64,000 nucleotides of DNA from JAEUIE01 sp046350055 (GTDB lineage: Bacteria; Planctomycetota; Planctomycetia; Gemmatales; HRBIN36), in NCBI GenBank assembly GCA_046350055.1, contig JAXMBC010000001.1:4092001-4156000 (forward strand), written 5' to 3'. Positions 45,887 through 54,190 of this stretch are shown in pieces. Position numbers and translations under genes: made by a program. The stretch's first letter is position 1. Each line of letters opens with the position of its first letter. The notes beneath the pieces were generated by a model that was given only the letters and a program-made list of their open reading frames with translations, ran no database searches and was not told the origin of the DNA.

Positions 45887-46276
45887 ATGAGCAAAGTACC
45901 CACGGGAACGGAGTTGGCTCGTCCGTTCCTGCCGGCCAAGGACTTTAAGCTCTCGAAATGCTTCTATGAAGCACTGGGATTCACAAAAGTGCTCGATAGT
46001 GAAGTCGCCATTTTCAACGCAGGATCGGGTGGGTTCATTTTGCAGAATTACTACCAGAAGGAGTGGGCCGAGAACTTCATGATGCAACTCATGGTGGATG
46101 ACCTCGATGCCTGGTGGGAGCATATTTCCTCTCTCGATCTGGCCAAGCAGTTCGGCGTGACAGCACCGAAGCCGCCAGCAATGCAGCCCTGGGGGTTACG
46201 CATCTCCTACGTGTATGATCCCAGCGGAGTACTCTGGCACGTTGCTGAGAGGCGCACTGGTGCAGTGCAGGACTAG
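45887..46276 (+). CDS. glyoxalase/VOC family protein
   Basis: 129 residues in one VOC domain: RPFLPAKDFKLSKCFYEALG, FILQNYYQKEWAENFMMQLM, VDDLDAWWEHI, WGLRISYVYDPSGVLWHVAE. CAGGAGATCGCT gives a good ribosome site for ATG 45887; an in-frame ATG at 45827 is poorer. Could be a bleomycin-binding-like or dioxygenase-like fold; a metal site is not clear. Confidence 0.85.
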   Translation: MSKVPTGTELARPFLPAKDFKLSKCFYEALGFTKVLDSEVAIFNAGSGGFILQNYYQKEWAENFMMQLMVDDLDAWWEHISSLDLAKQFGVTAPKPPAMQPWGLRISYVYDPSGVLWHVAERRTGAVQD

Positions 46277-46405
46277 AAATAGCTTTCACTAAGTCAGGCA
46301 GCGTAGTGTTGCTTGCAATCAGTTATTTTTGGGAATACCTCTTCCAACCACGTTTATCATGAGTTAGGCTTAGCACAGCTTGAACTAGTGTCGGGAGTAT
46401 GTCAC

Positions 46406-47179
46406 ATGAACCGTTCCCGTTTCACAACAGCCCTCTTCGCCCTGTTGCTTGCAGCGATGCCTGCCCTGGCGCAAATCAACTCTGACCTGAAACTCGATTG
46501 GAGCAACACCAGCAATCCAAACGGCTTGTGGACGTACCGGGAAGGCACCAATGCTCTCCCCGCCGTTGCATCCTGGCAGAGCAGTCTCGGTGGCTGGTCT
46601 ACCGCGCAGCCTGGCTGGGCCCGTTCTGAAAACGGAACAGATCGTCTTCCCTTCTGGTTCCAGAGCAATGGTACGGAGACGTTCACTCACGATTTCCTTG
46701 CTGGCGATATCGTCCTCCACACTTACGATCCCGCCAACGGCGGAAGTAATGGCGAAGGAAACGTGATCTGGACCAGTACTACCACCGACACTATTGACAT
46801 CTCAGGCAACACCTGGCTTGGTCGAGATATTGGAAGAGGGAATACATGGTCCATCTGGAAGAACGGAACCATGCTTACCAGTGGTGTCGTTACAGATGGC
46901 GACGCGTTCAATCGTTCCAATCCATTCCTCTTTGCCAATGGAACAGGTGGTGCCTCTGCACTGCAGGGTGTTTCCGTTGTCCCCGGCGACATCATTATGT
47001 TCCAGGCGGTTCGCACCACCGGCGCCGGAGACTTTATTGGTGTCAACATGTCCATTACCACCAGTGCAGTGCCTGAACCTGCGACTATTGCGCTCACAAG
47101 TCTTTCTGCTGTGGCCTTTGGTGCCTATCTCTGGTGCAATCCTCGCCGGCGCAAAACCAGGGTTGCCAAGGCAAAGTAG
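46406..47179 (+). CDS. PEP-CTERM sorting domain protein
   Basis: 257 residues. Signal peptide MNRSRFTTALFALLLAAMPA; beta-rich, Asn/Thr/Gly-rich body (about 25-215), then VPEPATIALTSLSAVAFGAY and the basic tail RRRKTRV, the tripartite PEP-CTERM signal for exosortase-type processing. GGGAG precedes the ATG. No exosortase gene is in the window. Surface or secreted filler protein. Confidence 0.9.
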   Translation: MNRSRFTTALFALLLAAMPALAQINSDLKLDWSNTSNPNGLWTYREGTNALPAVASWQSSLGGWSTAQPGWARSENGTDRLPFWFQSNGTETFTHDFLAGDIVLHTYDPANGGSNGEGNVIWTSTTTDTIDISGNTWLGRDIGRGNTWSIWKNGTMLTSGVVTDGDAFNRSNPFLFANGTGGASALQGVSVVPGDIIMFQAVRTTGAGDFIGVNMSITTSAVPEPATIALTSLSAVAFGAYLWCNPRRRKTRVAKAK

Positions 47180-47213
47180 TTACTTGTGCGAAATCACATG
47201 GGAGTCCATGCTA

Positions 47214-47247
47214 TTCAGCACTGAGCTATTCGATGCTCAGTGCTGAA
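47214..47247 (+). terminator. hairpin terminator after the PEP-CTERM gene
   Basis: A 12-bp stem (arm TTCAGCACTGAG) with about 10-base loop, followed by GTCGTTTTC. It lies 35 bases after the stop at 47179. Confidence 0.8.
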
Positions 47248-47383
47248 GTCGTTTTCATGTCGCATCGGTAACAAATAGTGCCATCAAGGCAATTTCCAAT
47301 CGCAGGTAACGAATCACCCTCTGTCGTCGAGGTACGTACCTCGTTCGTTGATCTCATTTCCTCCAAGAGAAATAACAGTGTTG

Positions 47384-48268
47384 ATGTTCCGACTGTCTAT
47401 CGTACTGGCTGTCGTTTGCAGCATGCTGTCTCACGTCGTACAGGCTGCGGACGAATACTTTGTTTCCAAGGGTGTCAAGATACGCTACGTCACCGCAGGC
47501 AAGGGCGAAGCAGTGATCCTCATCCATGGCTGGATGGGTGATTCGAGCATGTGGGGTGCGGATATCTTTGGCAACACCAAGCTCAAAGCCGCCGAAGGCT
47601 TTCAGGCGATCGCGTTCGATTGCCGGGGGCATGGCAAGAGTGATAAACCTCACGATGCCACAATGTATGGCACCGAGATGGCAGAAGACGTGGTGCGCCT
47701 GCTCGACCATCTCAAGATCAGGAAGGCTCACCTGATCGGTTACTCGTCAGGCTCGTTCATCGCTGGCCATGTGGCTGCGACACATCCGGACCGGGTTATC
47801 AGTGTGATCTACGGTGGACAGGCGCCTGTTGTTGCGGAAAAAATGAAGCCGGGGGATTTCTCGGAGTGCGAGAGCTTTGCCAGGGCAGTGGACGAGGGCA
47901 AGGGACTCGGATCGTACCTGATCGATGTCATGCCAGCAGGCCGGCCCAAGCCTACAGAAGAGCAGGCCAAGGCACTGGCCAAGCTGATGTATGGCAACAA
48001 GGATGTCAAAGCCTTTGCCCTGGCAGGGTGCAGCTTCAAGGAATTGGCTGTATCTGAGAAACAGTTGAAGCAATGCCAGGCTCCGATTCTCTTCATCCAT
48101 GGTGGGAATGAGTCGGCCCACGTGAAGAACCGGGTGGCCATGGTTCATAAACTGCTAGGCCGGGGCGAAGTAAAGATTGTTGAAGGTGGCGACCACATTG
48201 GTACACTCACCAAGCCGGAGTTCGGAGCAGCAATTGTGGCCTTTCTCCAGGCCAACAAACAGAAGTAA
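47384..48268 (+). CDS. exported alpha/beta hydrolase
   Basis: 294 residues. Signal peptide (MFRLSIVLAVVCSMLSHVVQ). ILIHGWMGDSSMWG (oxyanion), AFDCRGHGKSDKP, LIGYSSGSFIAGHVA (nucleophile Ser in GYSSGS), ILFIHGGNESA and VEGGDHIGTLTKPEF (His) follow the hydrolase order. Substrate unknown. The next gene, the KOW protein, starts nine bases after the stop with AAGGTGAG in front, so the two are likely co-transcribed. Confidence 0.85.
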   Translation: MFRLSIVLAVVCSMLSHVVQAADEYFVSKGVKIRYVTAGKGEAVILIHGWMGDSSMWGADIFGNTKLKAAEGFQAIAFDCRGHGKSDKPHDATMYGTEMAEDVVRLLDHLKIRKAHLIGYSSGSFIAGHVAATHPDRVISVIYGGQAPVVAEKMKPGDFSECESFARAVDEGKGLGSYLIDVMPAGRPKPTEEQAKALAKLMYGNKDVKAFALAGCSFKELAVSEKQLKQCQAPILFIHGGNESAHVKNRVAMVHKLLGRGEVKIVEGGDHIGTLTKPEFGAAIVAFLQANKQK

Positions 48269-48277
48269 GGTGAGAAC

Positions 48278-48457
48278 ATGAAGAGCAAGCTTCGCGACGG
48301 TGCAAAGTGTAAAGTCACCGGTGGGGTGCATACAGGAAAGTCAGGCACTGTCAGGGACATCAATACCAGCAAGACGGGACACGTGACTATTACAGTGGTT
48401 CAGTCCAATGGAGAGCGCTTCAAGACGCTGGCGAAGAATGTGGAGGTACAGGGTTAG
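48278..48457 (+). CDS. small KOW-domain protein
   Basis: 59 residues: MKSKLRDGAKCKVTGGVHTG at the N-terminus, then KSGTVRDINTSKTGHVTITV and VQSNGERFKTLAKNVEVQG. The GxxCKVTGGxHxGKxGxV pattern is a KOW motif (as in ribosomal L24 and NusG C-terminal domain), so RNA or protein binding is possible. AAGGTGAG lies seven bases ahead of ATG 48278, giving strong support for expression. The gene is too short for most automatic calls. Confidence 0.7.
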   Translation: MKSKLRDGAKCKVTGGVHTGKSGTVRDINTSKTGHVTITVVQSNGERFKTLAKNVEVQG

Positions 48458-48496
48458 CCACTCGCCTGCACCCGCTTGCCCCATAACATTGACTAC

Positions 48497-49333
48497 ATGA
48501 TAGATACCCTGGCTATCGTCGGAGTCGGCCTGCTGGGAGGCTCCATTGCGCTGGCAGCGCGGGAACGCCAGTTGGCTCGGCGCATCATCGGGATCACCAG
48601 GCAGCAGCAGACCCTCGATATCGCCCTGCAACGGGGCATGATTGACGAAGGCTATCAGCAGATCACGGATGCCTTGCGGCCTGCCAGCCTGACCATTATC
48701 TGCACTCCGGTTGATCAGATCGCATCACTGGCACAGCAATTGCTCGACCAGTTTCCGGAGATGACCGTCAGTGATGTAGGCAGTACCAAGGCCAACATCG
48801 TCAATGCAGTGGACCATCATCCCTCGCTGGCAAGGCGATTCCTCGGCGGGCATCCGTTGGCAGGCTCCGAGAAGAGTGGACCGGAACATGCGGTAGCTTC
48901 GCTGTTCCAGGATAAGCTGATGTTCCTGACGCCGTCGGAGACTTCGTCATCGGGTGTGCAAGCAACACTCACGCAGTTCTGGGAAGGCCTGGGAAGCAAG
49001 GTTGTTTCCATGACGGCAGAGGAGCATGACACCATCATGGCTCTGACCAGTCATCTGCCTCATCTGGCATCGTTTGCCCTGGCAGGGGCTATTCCCGACG
49101 AATACCTACAATACAGCGGTACCGGACTACGTTCGATGACTCGCCTGGCCGGGGGAGACCCGGAGATGTGGCGAGCGATCGTGCAGCACAATCGCGAAGC
49201 GATTCTGGCAGGATTGCAGTCGCTGCAGGCACGGCTGCATTTGTTTCATCATGCGGTGGACTCGGCCGATTCCGATCAACTCCTGCAACTGTTCCATGAA
49301 GGAAGAAGGATTCACCATGCTCTGGGAAGTTGA
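48497..49333 (+). CDS. tyrA: prephenate dehydrogenase
   Basis: 278 residues. Oxidative decarboxylation of prephenate to 4-hydroxyphenylpyruvate, for tyrosine. NAD fold IVGVGLLGGSIALAARER; SDVGSTKANIVNAVD; GHPLAGSEKSGPEHA; ALTSHLPHLASFAL; all are TyrA-type. ATG 48497 is preferred over a TTG further up. The end overlaps the purL start by 17 bases. No chorismate mutase domain is fused. Confidence 0.92.
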   Translation: MIDTLAIVGVGLLGGSIALAARERQLARRIIGITRQQQTLDIALQRGMIDEGYQQITDALRPASLTIICTPVDQIASLAQQLLDQFPEMTVSDVGSTKANIVNAVDHHPSLARRFLGGHPLAGSEKSGPEHAVASLFQDKLMFLTPSETSSSGVQATLTQFWEGLGSKVVSMTAEEHDTIMALTSHLPHLASFALAGAIPDEYLQYSGTGLRSMTRLAGGDPEMWRAIVQHNREAILAGLQSLQARLHLFHHAVDSADSDQLLQLFHEGRRIHHALGS

Positions 49334-52304
49334 AGTCACCCCTCGTCGGGCTGAAGAAGATGCCGAGGGACGCAGCCTGGCCCAGACGCTGAGCGAAAAG
49401 ACGGGCCGAAACGTCGGCACCATTCACAGCAGCCGGGTGTTTCTGATCAGCGGGCTCGACGACACGAAGATCCAACTGGTGGCAGACAGGCTGCTCGTGG
49501 ATGCCACGGTGGAACGTGTCGAGCTGCACAAGCCCGCCGCCCCGATCGGCGACACGACGCTCACTGTGCTGCCCAAGCCTGGTGTGATGGATCCCACGGC
49601 AAGCAGCATCGAGTTTGCTGTCGGGCAGTTGGGTTTGCCGCGCAGCCAGGTACGGACCGGCAAGCGATTCCGCTTCGATACCCAGTCGGTCGATCTCGTA
49701 CCGCAGGCAAAGAAACTGGTAGCCAACGATGCCATCGAGCAGGGAATTGTCGGACCGCTGAGTGAAAGTGTGTGGAAGGCTGCAGGTTCCAGCTACACGT
49801 TCCATCGTACCAGTGTGCCTCTTCGCACAATGACCGACGCGCAGCTGGTGGAGACGAGCAAGCGAGGCCAACTGGCCCTGACACTCGACGAGATGCAGAC
49901 CATCAAGTCGCACTACACCACACTCGATCGCGACCCGACTGACATCGAACTGGAGACCATCGCCCAGACCTGGTCGGAGCACTGTTCACACAAGACGCTC
50001 AAAGGCCGCATCCATTTCACAGCAGAAGATGGCACCACTCGGCGGTATGAAAACCTGCTCAAACAGACGATCTTTGCTGCGACGCAGGAAGTGCGAGCGA
50101 GGCTCGGGACCAACGACTGGTGCGTAAGTGTTTTCGTTGACAATGCTGGTATCGTAAGGTTCACCAGGGACTTCCATGCCTGCATCAAGGTGGAAACCCA
50201 CAACCGTCCGTCCGCCATCGAGCCGTACGGCGGGGCCAGCACTGGCATTGGCGGCGTCATTCGCGATGTGCTGGGGACCGGTCTCGGTGGCAAGCCTGTT
50301 GCCAATACGGATGTATTCTGCTTCGCACCGCCGACGTTCCCTGACAGCAAGTTGCCAGCAGGAGTGCTCCCGCCACGGCGAGTGATGCAGGGGGTCGTCT
50401 CCGGCGTGCGTGACTATGGCAACCGCATGGGCATTGCTACTGTCAATGGGGCGATTCACTTCGATGACCGCTACCTCGGCAACCCACTGGTCTTTTGTGG
50501 GACCATTGGGCTCATCCCTGTGGGCATGGAGAAGAAGACAGCCCAGGCGGGCGACCTGATCGTAGCGATGGGAGGCCGTACCGGGCGCGATGGCATTCAC
50601 GGGGCAACATTCTCTTCAGCGGAGTTGCACGATCAATCGGAGAAGGTGAGTGGCGGAGCAGTGCAGATAGGTAATGCCATCACCGAGAAGATGCTGATGG
50701 ATGTGCTGCTGGTAGCCCGCGACCGTGGCCTGTACAACGCCGTGACCGATTGTGGTGCAGGAGGCTTCTCCAGCGCCGTCGGCGAGATGGCAGCAGACCT
50801 GGGAGCAGTGGTTCACCTCGAACGGGCTCCCCTCAAGTATGCAGGGCTGAGCTATACCGAGATCTGGATCAGCGAAGCGCAGGAGCGTATGGTGCTGGCG
50901 GTGCCTCCAGACAAGTGGGGCGACCTGGAGAAGCTTTGCACCAGCGAGAATGTGGAAGCAGTGGTGCTTGGCGAGTTCACCGCCAGTGGTCAGTTGCAGC
51001 TCTTCTTCCATGGTCAGAGTGTCGCGGATGTCAATATGCACTTCCTTCATGAAGGAAGGCCACCGACCATACGACAGGCAAGTTGGAGTGCTCCGGCTTC
51101 CATTTCCTCTTCGGTGAGCGGGCAGGGTGCAGCTGTTCCCGGTGCGCCAGCGATTGTGTCCACCGATTTTTCCCAGGCTACCCTTCGTCTCCTCAGCCAT
51201 CCCACTATCGCCAGCAAGGAAAGCATCCTGCGACGGTACGATCACGAAGTGCAGGGCGGCAGCGTCATCAAACCGATGGTGGGCGTCTGCAGTGATGGCC
51301 CGGGTGATGCCTCTGTAGTGGCTCCCATCATGGGCGACCGCACGGGACTGGCCATTGGCTGCGGTCTCTGTCCGCAGTTTGGCGACCTCGATCCCTATTA
51401 CATGGCACTGGCTGCGGTGGATGAAGCCCTTCGCAATGTCGTCTCTGTCGGTGCTGATCCGCGTCACACGGCGGTGCTCGATAACTTCTGCTGGGGGAAT
51501 ACGGATCGGCCCGAAGTGCTTGGCGGCCTGGTACGTGCCGCGGAAGGTTGCCGCGACGCTGCCCTGGCATACGGCACTCCGTTCGTCAGCGGAAAGGACA
51601 GCCTCAAGAACGAATACCAGAACGCGGATGGCACCCGCATCGTCATTCCGCCCACGTTGTTGATCACTGCCATGGGCAAGGTACCCGATGTGACCAAGTG
51701 CGTGACCATGGATCTGAAGAAGGCTGGGCACAAGCTCTACCTCGTCGGCTGGACGAAGAATGAGCTGGGCGGTTCGCATTTTACATTTGATGGTGTAGCC
51801 AATCCTTCACCCCTCTCCCCACCGGGGAGAGGGGCCGGAGGTGAGGGGGAATCTCTCGCCCTTCATGCTGTCCCCAAGGTCGATCTTACCACTGCCCCTG
51901 CCATCCACCAGAAGGTGCACGACGCTATTCGCCATGGCATGGTGGCAGCCTGCCATGATCTGAGTGAAGGTGGCCTCACGGTGGCACTTGCCGAGATGTG
52001 CATGGCAGGCGGTCTCGGTGCAGTCATCCACACCAGTGCGGTGCCCACGAAGGAGGGGGAACAGCTTCCCATCGAAGCCATCCTCTTCGGCGAAAGCACT
52101 ACCCGCTTCCTGCTCGAAGTGCCGTTTGAATGGGAAAGCAGCCTGAAGATCCTGTTTGGCCAATTGCCCCTGGCCTGCATTGGCCAGGTAGCGGAGCAGG
52201 CCCGGCTGACCATCTTCGGCTCCGAGAAGGACGCATTGCTGGTCAACCTGGGCGTGGCCGAGATGAAGGAAGCGTGGCAGGGGACGCTGCGGGGGATTGT
52301 GTAG
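49317..52304 (+). CDS. purL: phosphoribosylformylglycinamidine synthase, PurS-PurL fusion
   Basis: 995 residues. Makes FGAM from FGAR in purine synthesis, with a separate glutaminase (PurQ) needed since none is fused. The first about 80 residues (MLWEVEVTPRRAEEDAEGRS, then VERVELHKP) resemble PurS. The catalytic part has DIELETIAQTWSEHCSHKTL, VETHNRPSAIEPYGGASTG, GATFSSAELHDQSEKV, MLMDVLLVARDRGLYNAVTD with CGAGGFSSAVGEM and VSGKDSLKNEYQNADG. GGAAGAAGG lies before ATG 49317. A repeat-derived insertion of about 15 residues (PSPLSPPGRGAGGEG) lies near residue 830; see the repeat at 51810. Confidence 0.93.
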   Translation: MLWEVEVTPRRAEEDAEGRSLAQTLSEKTGRNVGTIHSSRVFLISGLDDTKIQLVADRLLVDATVERVELHKPAAPIGDTTLTVLPKPGVMDPTASSIEFAVGQLGLPRSQVRTGKRFRFDTQSVDLVPQAKKLVANDAIEQGIVGPLSESVWKAAGSSYTFHRTSVPLRTMTDAQLVETSKRGQLALTLDEMQTIKSHYTTLDRDPTDIELETIAQTWSEHCSHKTLKGRIHFTAEDGTTRRYENLLKQTIFAATQEVRARLGTNDWCVSVFVDNAGIVRFTRDFHACIKVETHNRPSAIEPYGGASTGIGGVIRDVLGTGLGGKPVANTDVFCFAPPTFPDSKLPAGVLPPRRVMQGVVSGVRDYGNRMGIATVNGAIHFDDRYLGNPLVFCGTIGLIPVGMEKKTAQAGDLIVAMGGRTGRDGIHGATFSSAELHDQSEKVSGGAVQIGNAITEKMLMDVLLVARDRGLYNAVTDCGAGGFSSAVGEMAADLGAVVHLERAPLKYAGLSYTEIWISEAQERMVLAVPPDKWGDLEKLCTSENVEAVVLGEFTASGQLQLFFHGQSVADVNMHFLHEGRPPTIRQASWSAPASISSSVSGQGAAVPGAPAIVSTDFSQATLRLLSHPTIASKESILRRYDHEVQGGSVIKPMVGVCSDGPGDASVVAPIMGDRTGLAIGCGLCPQFGDLDPYYMALAAVDEALRNVVSVGADPRHTAVLDNFCWGNTDRPEVLGGLVRAAEGCRDAALAYGTPFVSGKDSLKNEYQNADGTRIVIPPTLLITAMGKVPDVTKCVTMDLKKAGHKLYLVGWTKNELGGSHFTFDGVANPSPLSPPGRGAGGEGESLALHAVPKVDLTTAPAIHQKVHDAIRHGMVAACHDLSEGGLTVALAEMCMAGGLGAVIHTSAVPTKEGEQLPIEAILFGESTTRFLLEVPFEWESSLKILFGQLPLACIGQVAEQARLTIFGSEKDALLVNLGVAEMKEAWQGTLRGIV
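51810..51834 (+). repeat. palindromic repeat inserted in purL
   Basis: An 11-bp perfect stem (arm CCCCTCTCCCC, loop ACC) plus flanking GGAGGTGAGGGGG. Read in frame it encodes PSPLSPPGRGAGGEG, a segment foreign to PurL. Repeats of this shape are dispersed in several bacterial genomes. The insertion leaves the reading frame open. Confidence 0.8.
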
Positions 52305-52311
52305 ATTATAC

Positions 52312-52346
52312 AGTCAACAGGCGTGAATCTTTTACGCCTGTTGACT
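52312..52346 (+). terminator. hairpin terminator after purL
   Basis: A 13-bp stem (arm AGTCAACAGGCGT, about nine-base loop). It lies eight bases after the purL stop and separates purL from the accessory region. Confidence 0.8.
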
Positions 52347-52519
52347 CTGAATGTCGGCTGAACCCTGGCGGTCGTGCGGGTTGGGTAAAAAGCGTGCCAG
52401 GGCATTGAGCAGTCTTGACAGAATGGCCGTTATCGTGCATCAGCCGGTTGCCGAAATAGAGTTGTCGCTGCTGCTCCACACATCTCGAATGACCGTTCTA
52501 CATGAGAAAGGAGACGCTC

Positions 52520-52723
52520 ATGGAATTAGTTCTCAGCATGACCGACCAGATCGCCCAGTTTGATGGCGTTCCTTGCCGGGTCTGGGAAGGCACCACAGAA
52601 CGAGGAATCCCCTGCAGGGTGTATGTGCATCATTTGAGTTCGCAGAACAAACACGACTGCAATCTGCTGGAACAGGAACTGCACGAATGCATGCCGACCA
52701 GCCGGCTGGTCGGTTGCGGGTAG
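52520..52723 (+). CDS. small conserved-looking protein
   Basis: 67 residues, with several Cys (GVPCRVWEGTTERGIPCRVY, then HDCNLLEQELHECMPTSRLV, GCG). AAAGGAGACGCTC gives a strong ribosome site for ATG 52520; an ATG 18 bases upstream overlaps that site. Family unknown; two PCRV motifs face each other and suggest an internal repeat. It is the last host-like gene before the REP/RAYT region. Confidence 0.6.
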   Translation: MELVLSMTDQIAQFDGVPCRVWEGTTERGIPCRVYVHHLSSQNKHDCNLLEQELHECMPTSRLVGCG

Positions 52724-52784
52724 CTGTGGATGTGTTATGAATGGTTTACCTGTGTGTAGAGACAAGGAAATCCAAAGTCTTTGG

Positions 52785-52816
52785 CAGGGTCGAAGCGGTT
52801 CTCCGCTTCGACCCTG
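52785..52816. repeat. perfect inverted repeat beside the truncated RAYT copy
   Basis: A 14-bp perfect stem (arm CAGGGTCGAAGCGG, loop TTCT). It lies 31 bases before the REP stem variant at 52848, with a second short palindrome (AGCTG-CTG-CAGCT) between. Together they form a cluster of palindromes like a bacterial interspersed mosaic element. Confidence 0.75.
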
Positions 52817-52847
52817 GTGACGGGCACTGGAAGCTGCTGCAGCTCCG

Positions 52848-52916
52848 CAGGGGCGAGTGGAGTACCACACGCCCCTGCCACGGCTTGCGCGAGCTTGAAT
52901 GTTCCGGGCACCCGGC
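52848..52916 (+). repeat. REP-type unit, stem variant C
   Basis: Same 30-nt architecture as the other units but with a different stem: arm CAGGGGCG, A:A mismatch, inner arm GTGG, loop AGTA (52848-52877). The tail ends TTCCGGGCACCCGGC at 52916, like the tails at 5582 and 54188. The RAYT sequence starts in the very next base. Confidence 0.8.
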
Positions 52917-53013
52917 TGAGCAGCGGCAGGCGATGGAAACACGAGAAGGTCAGGAAATGAGCATGCCCCGGCTCATAGAAATGCCTGACGCGTTTACGAT
53001 GCTTGATTTCCAT
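52917..53013 (-). pseudogene. truncated RAYT copy (first about 32 codons)
   Basis: From ATG 53013 it encodes MEIKHRKRVRHFYEPGHAHF and LTFSCFHRLPLLS, nearly identical to the full RAYT (54266-54838), then stops matching at a REP unit (52848-52916). The upstream leader also matches the intact copy base for base through 53151, with only about three differences in about 235 bases. The catalytic HUH and Tyr parts are lost. Confidence 0.85.
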
Positions 53014-53085
53014 GTGCGGAAGGTACCAAGTGACGTATGTTATTGCTACAGGATATTGTGCGGGTGACTTTTCATTGCATACCAG

Positions 53086-53151
53086 CACGGATGAGATGAG
53101 TACATCACATCCGTGGCACCCCAACTCTCATCATTCTCCCGTGCACCCGGC
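53086..53151 (+). repeat. REP-type palindromic unit (copy 3, subtype B)
   Basis: Hairpin 53086-53115 with arm CACGGATG, A:A mismatch, inner arm GATG, loop AGTA; tail ATCATTCTCCCGTGCACCCG. It is identical to the unit at 54911 and lies in the same relation to its RAYT start. Confidence 0.9.
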
Positions 53152-53547
53152 TTAGCGATTCAACTTTGACGTGGACTTTGCCGTATGAAACGGAGAGAGT
53201 ATTGCATGGGTGCCAGCATTCGCTGACACACTAACGATGCCCGGGGCACAATACAGCTATCGGGAGAATCGGGCAAGTCTCACTGTGGGTCAGATACCGA
53301 TTGACTGGAGGAGGTTACCTCATGATCCGCGCAAGGAGTGCCAATAGACAGCCTTCGCAAAGCCACAGCATAGTCAGGTCGAGTACGACCAGACTATGGC
53401 AACCGTGCTGACTTCGCGTGAACCAGCACTGCTCTGAGTACAGTGCAGTGCCACGGTTGCAAGGGACTTAGGAGCTCAGTGCCACCCTGCCAAAATGGAG
53501 GTCCATCGTTTCCGCCTTCACTTGGCGGTTAATGGCTGGAGGGGGTA
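53152..53547. other. non-coding, highly folded segment between a REP unit and an immunity-like gene
   Basis: No intact gene. A degenerate open stretch (about 53215-53330) encodes TLTMPGAQYSYRENRASLTV then GQIPIDWRRLPHDPRKECQ, possibly the rest of an RHS toxin tip. From 53369 palindromes are dense: a REP-like 30-nt hairpin (53369-53398; arm CATAGTC, A:A mismatch, loop AGTA), then a three-way-junction-like fold (53399-53460). ATGGAGGTCCAT (53495-53506) and CCGCC/GGCGG (53512-53528) follow, close to the next gene's start. No promoter or known RNA family is recognised. Confidence 0.55.
53399..53460. ncRNA. possible structured RNA or DNA element (three-way junction)
   Basis: Outer stem GCAACCGTG with CACGGTTGC (9 bp). 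Inside are two adjacent hairpins: CTG-TTC with GAA-CAG around GCGT, and GCACTGC-CTG with CAG-GCAGTGC around AGTA (53426-53451). All 62 bases are accounted for by the fold. Whether it acts as RNA or as a DNA hairpin substrate for the transposase is unknown. Confidence 0.4.
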
Positions 53548-53934
53548 ATGGAAATCGACGAAAAACGAACGCTGATCGAACGTCAATACGCAATTATTGA
53601 GCGGTCAAAACGACTTGATCTGCGCTCATCACCTTTCTTTGTGATTTGGGACTTTTACTCGGAATGGGATTGTTCTGGTTTAGCTTCTGCACTATCTAGA
53701 GTTGATAAATCGAGCTCTTCAATATTACTTACTACCATGGCAAGCATTGGATTAGTAGATGACTTATGTATTGTTCAACGGGCATTCAGTCTCGGCTCAT
53801 TCACAAACTCACGGGATAGGTACAATATCAGCACGGATGCAAATGATTACATCATAACAGTCGATCAGTTTGATATGGATAGTGTTATCAATAGCGTATA
53901 CGATAAGCTGGTAGTAAATAAAGTATATCCATAG
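53548..53934 (+). CDS. AT-rich small protein in immunity-gene position
   Basis: 128 residues, acidic: MEIDEKRTLIERQYAIIERS, FVIWDFYSEWDCSGLASALS, NDYIITVDQFDMDSVINSVY. GGAGGGGGTA precedes ATG 53548. Base use is much more AT-rich than the flanking RHS and host genes. Its stop abuts an RHS core fragment directly. In orphan RHS/toxin-immunity arrays, immunity genes occur just before the next displaced RHS fragment, which fits here. No recognised family. Confidence 0.6.
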   Translation: MEIDEKRTLIERQYAIIERSKRLDLRSSPFFVIWDFYSEWDCSGLASALSRVDKSSSSILLTTMASIGLVDDLCIVQRAFSLGSFTNSRDRYNISTDANDYIITVDQFDMDSVINSVYDKLVVNKVYP

Positions 53935-54190
53935 ATGCTCGCCGATGCGGCCAACCAGACCACCAGTTACCAGTACGACATGCTCAACCGGGTGACTCGA
54001 GAGACTGATCCACGTGGCAAGGAGCGCACCTTCGGGTACGATGCCAATAGCAATCGCACCGAAGTGGTGGACCACAATGGGCGGCAGCGGACGTTCAAGT
54101 GCGACACCCTCGATCGCATGACTGGCGAGACGTGGTGGAACGGCAGCACGGCAGGCACCCAGTTCACCTACACTTACAATGCCGTGGGCC
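53935..54190 (+). pseudogene. orphan RHS (YD-repeat) fragment 1
   Basis: Encodes TTSYQYDMLNRVTRETDPRG, then KERTFGYDANSNRTEVVDHN, GRQRTFKCDTLDRMTGETWW, NGSTAGTQFTYTYNAVG. Repeated YD motifs are the RHS core pattern. No upstream shell or signal is present, and the fragment is cut at a REP unit (54188). It is nearly identical in sequence to the fragment at 55625-55897. Confidence 0.85.

Noticed and set aside
52735..53124. A 129-codon minus-strand protein covering the truncated RAYT
   Set aside because: The frame continues through REP palindromes beyond the RAYT similarity; the fused tail is not a real domain.
53369..53460. Retron or group II intron structure
   Set aside because: There is no reverse transcriptase and no intron domain V motif nearby; only the fold itself is supported.
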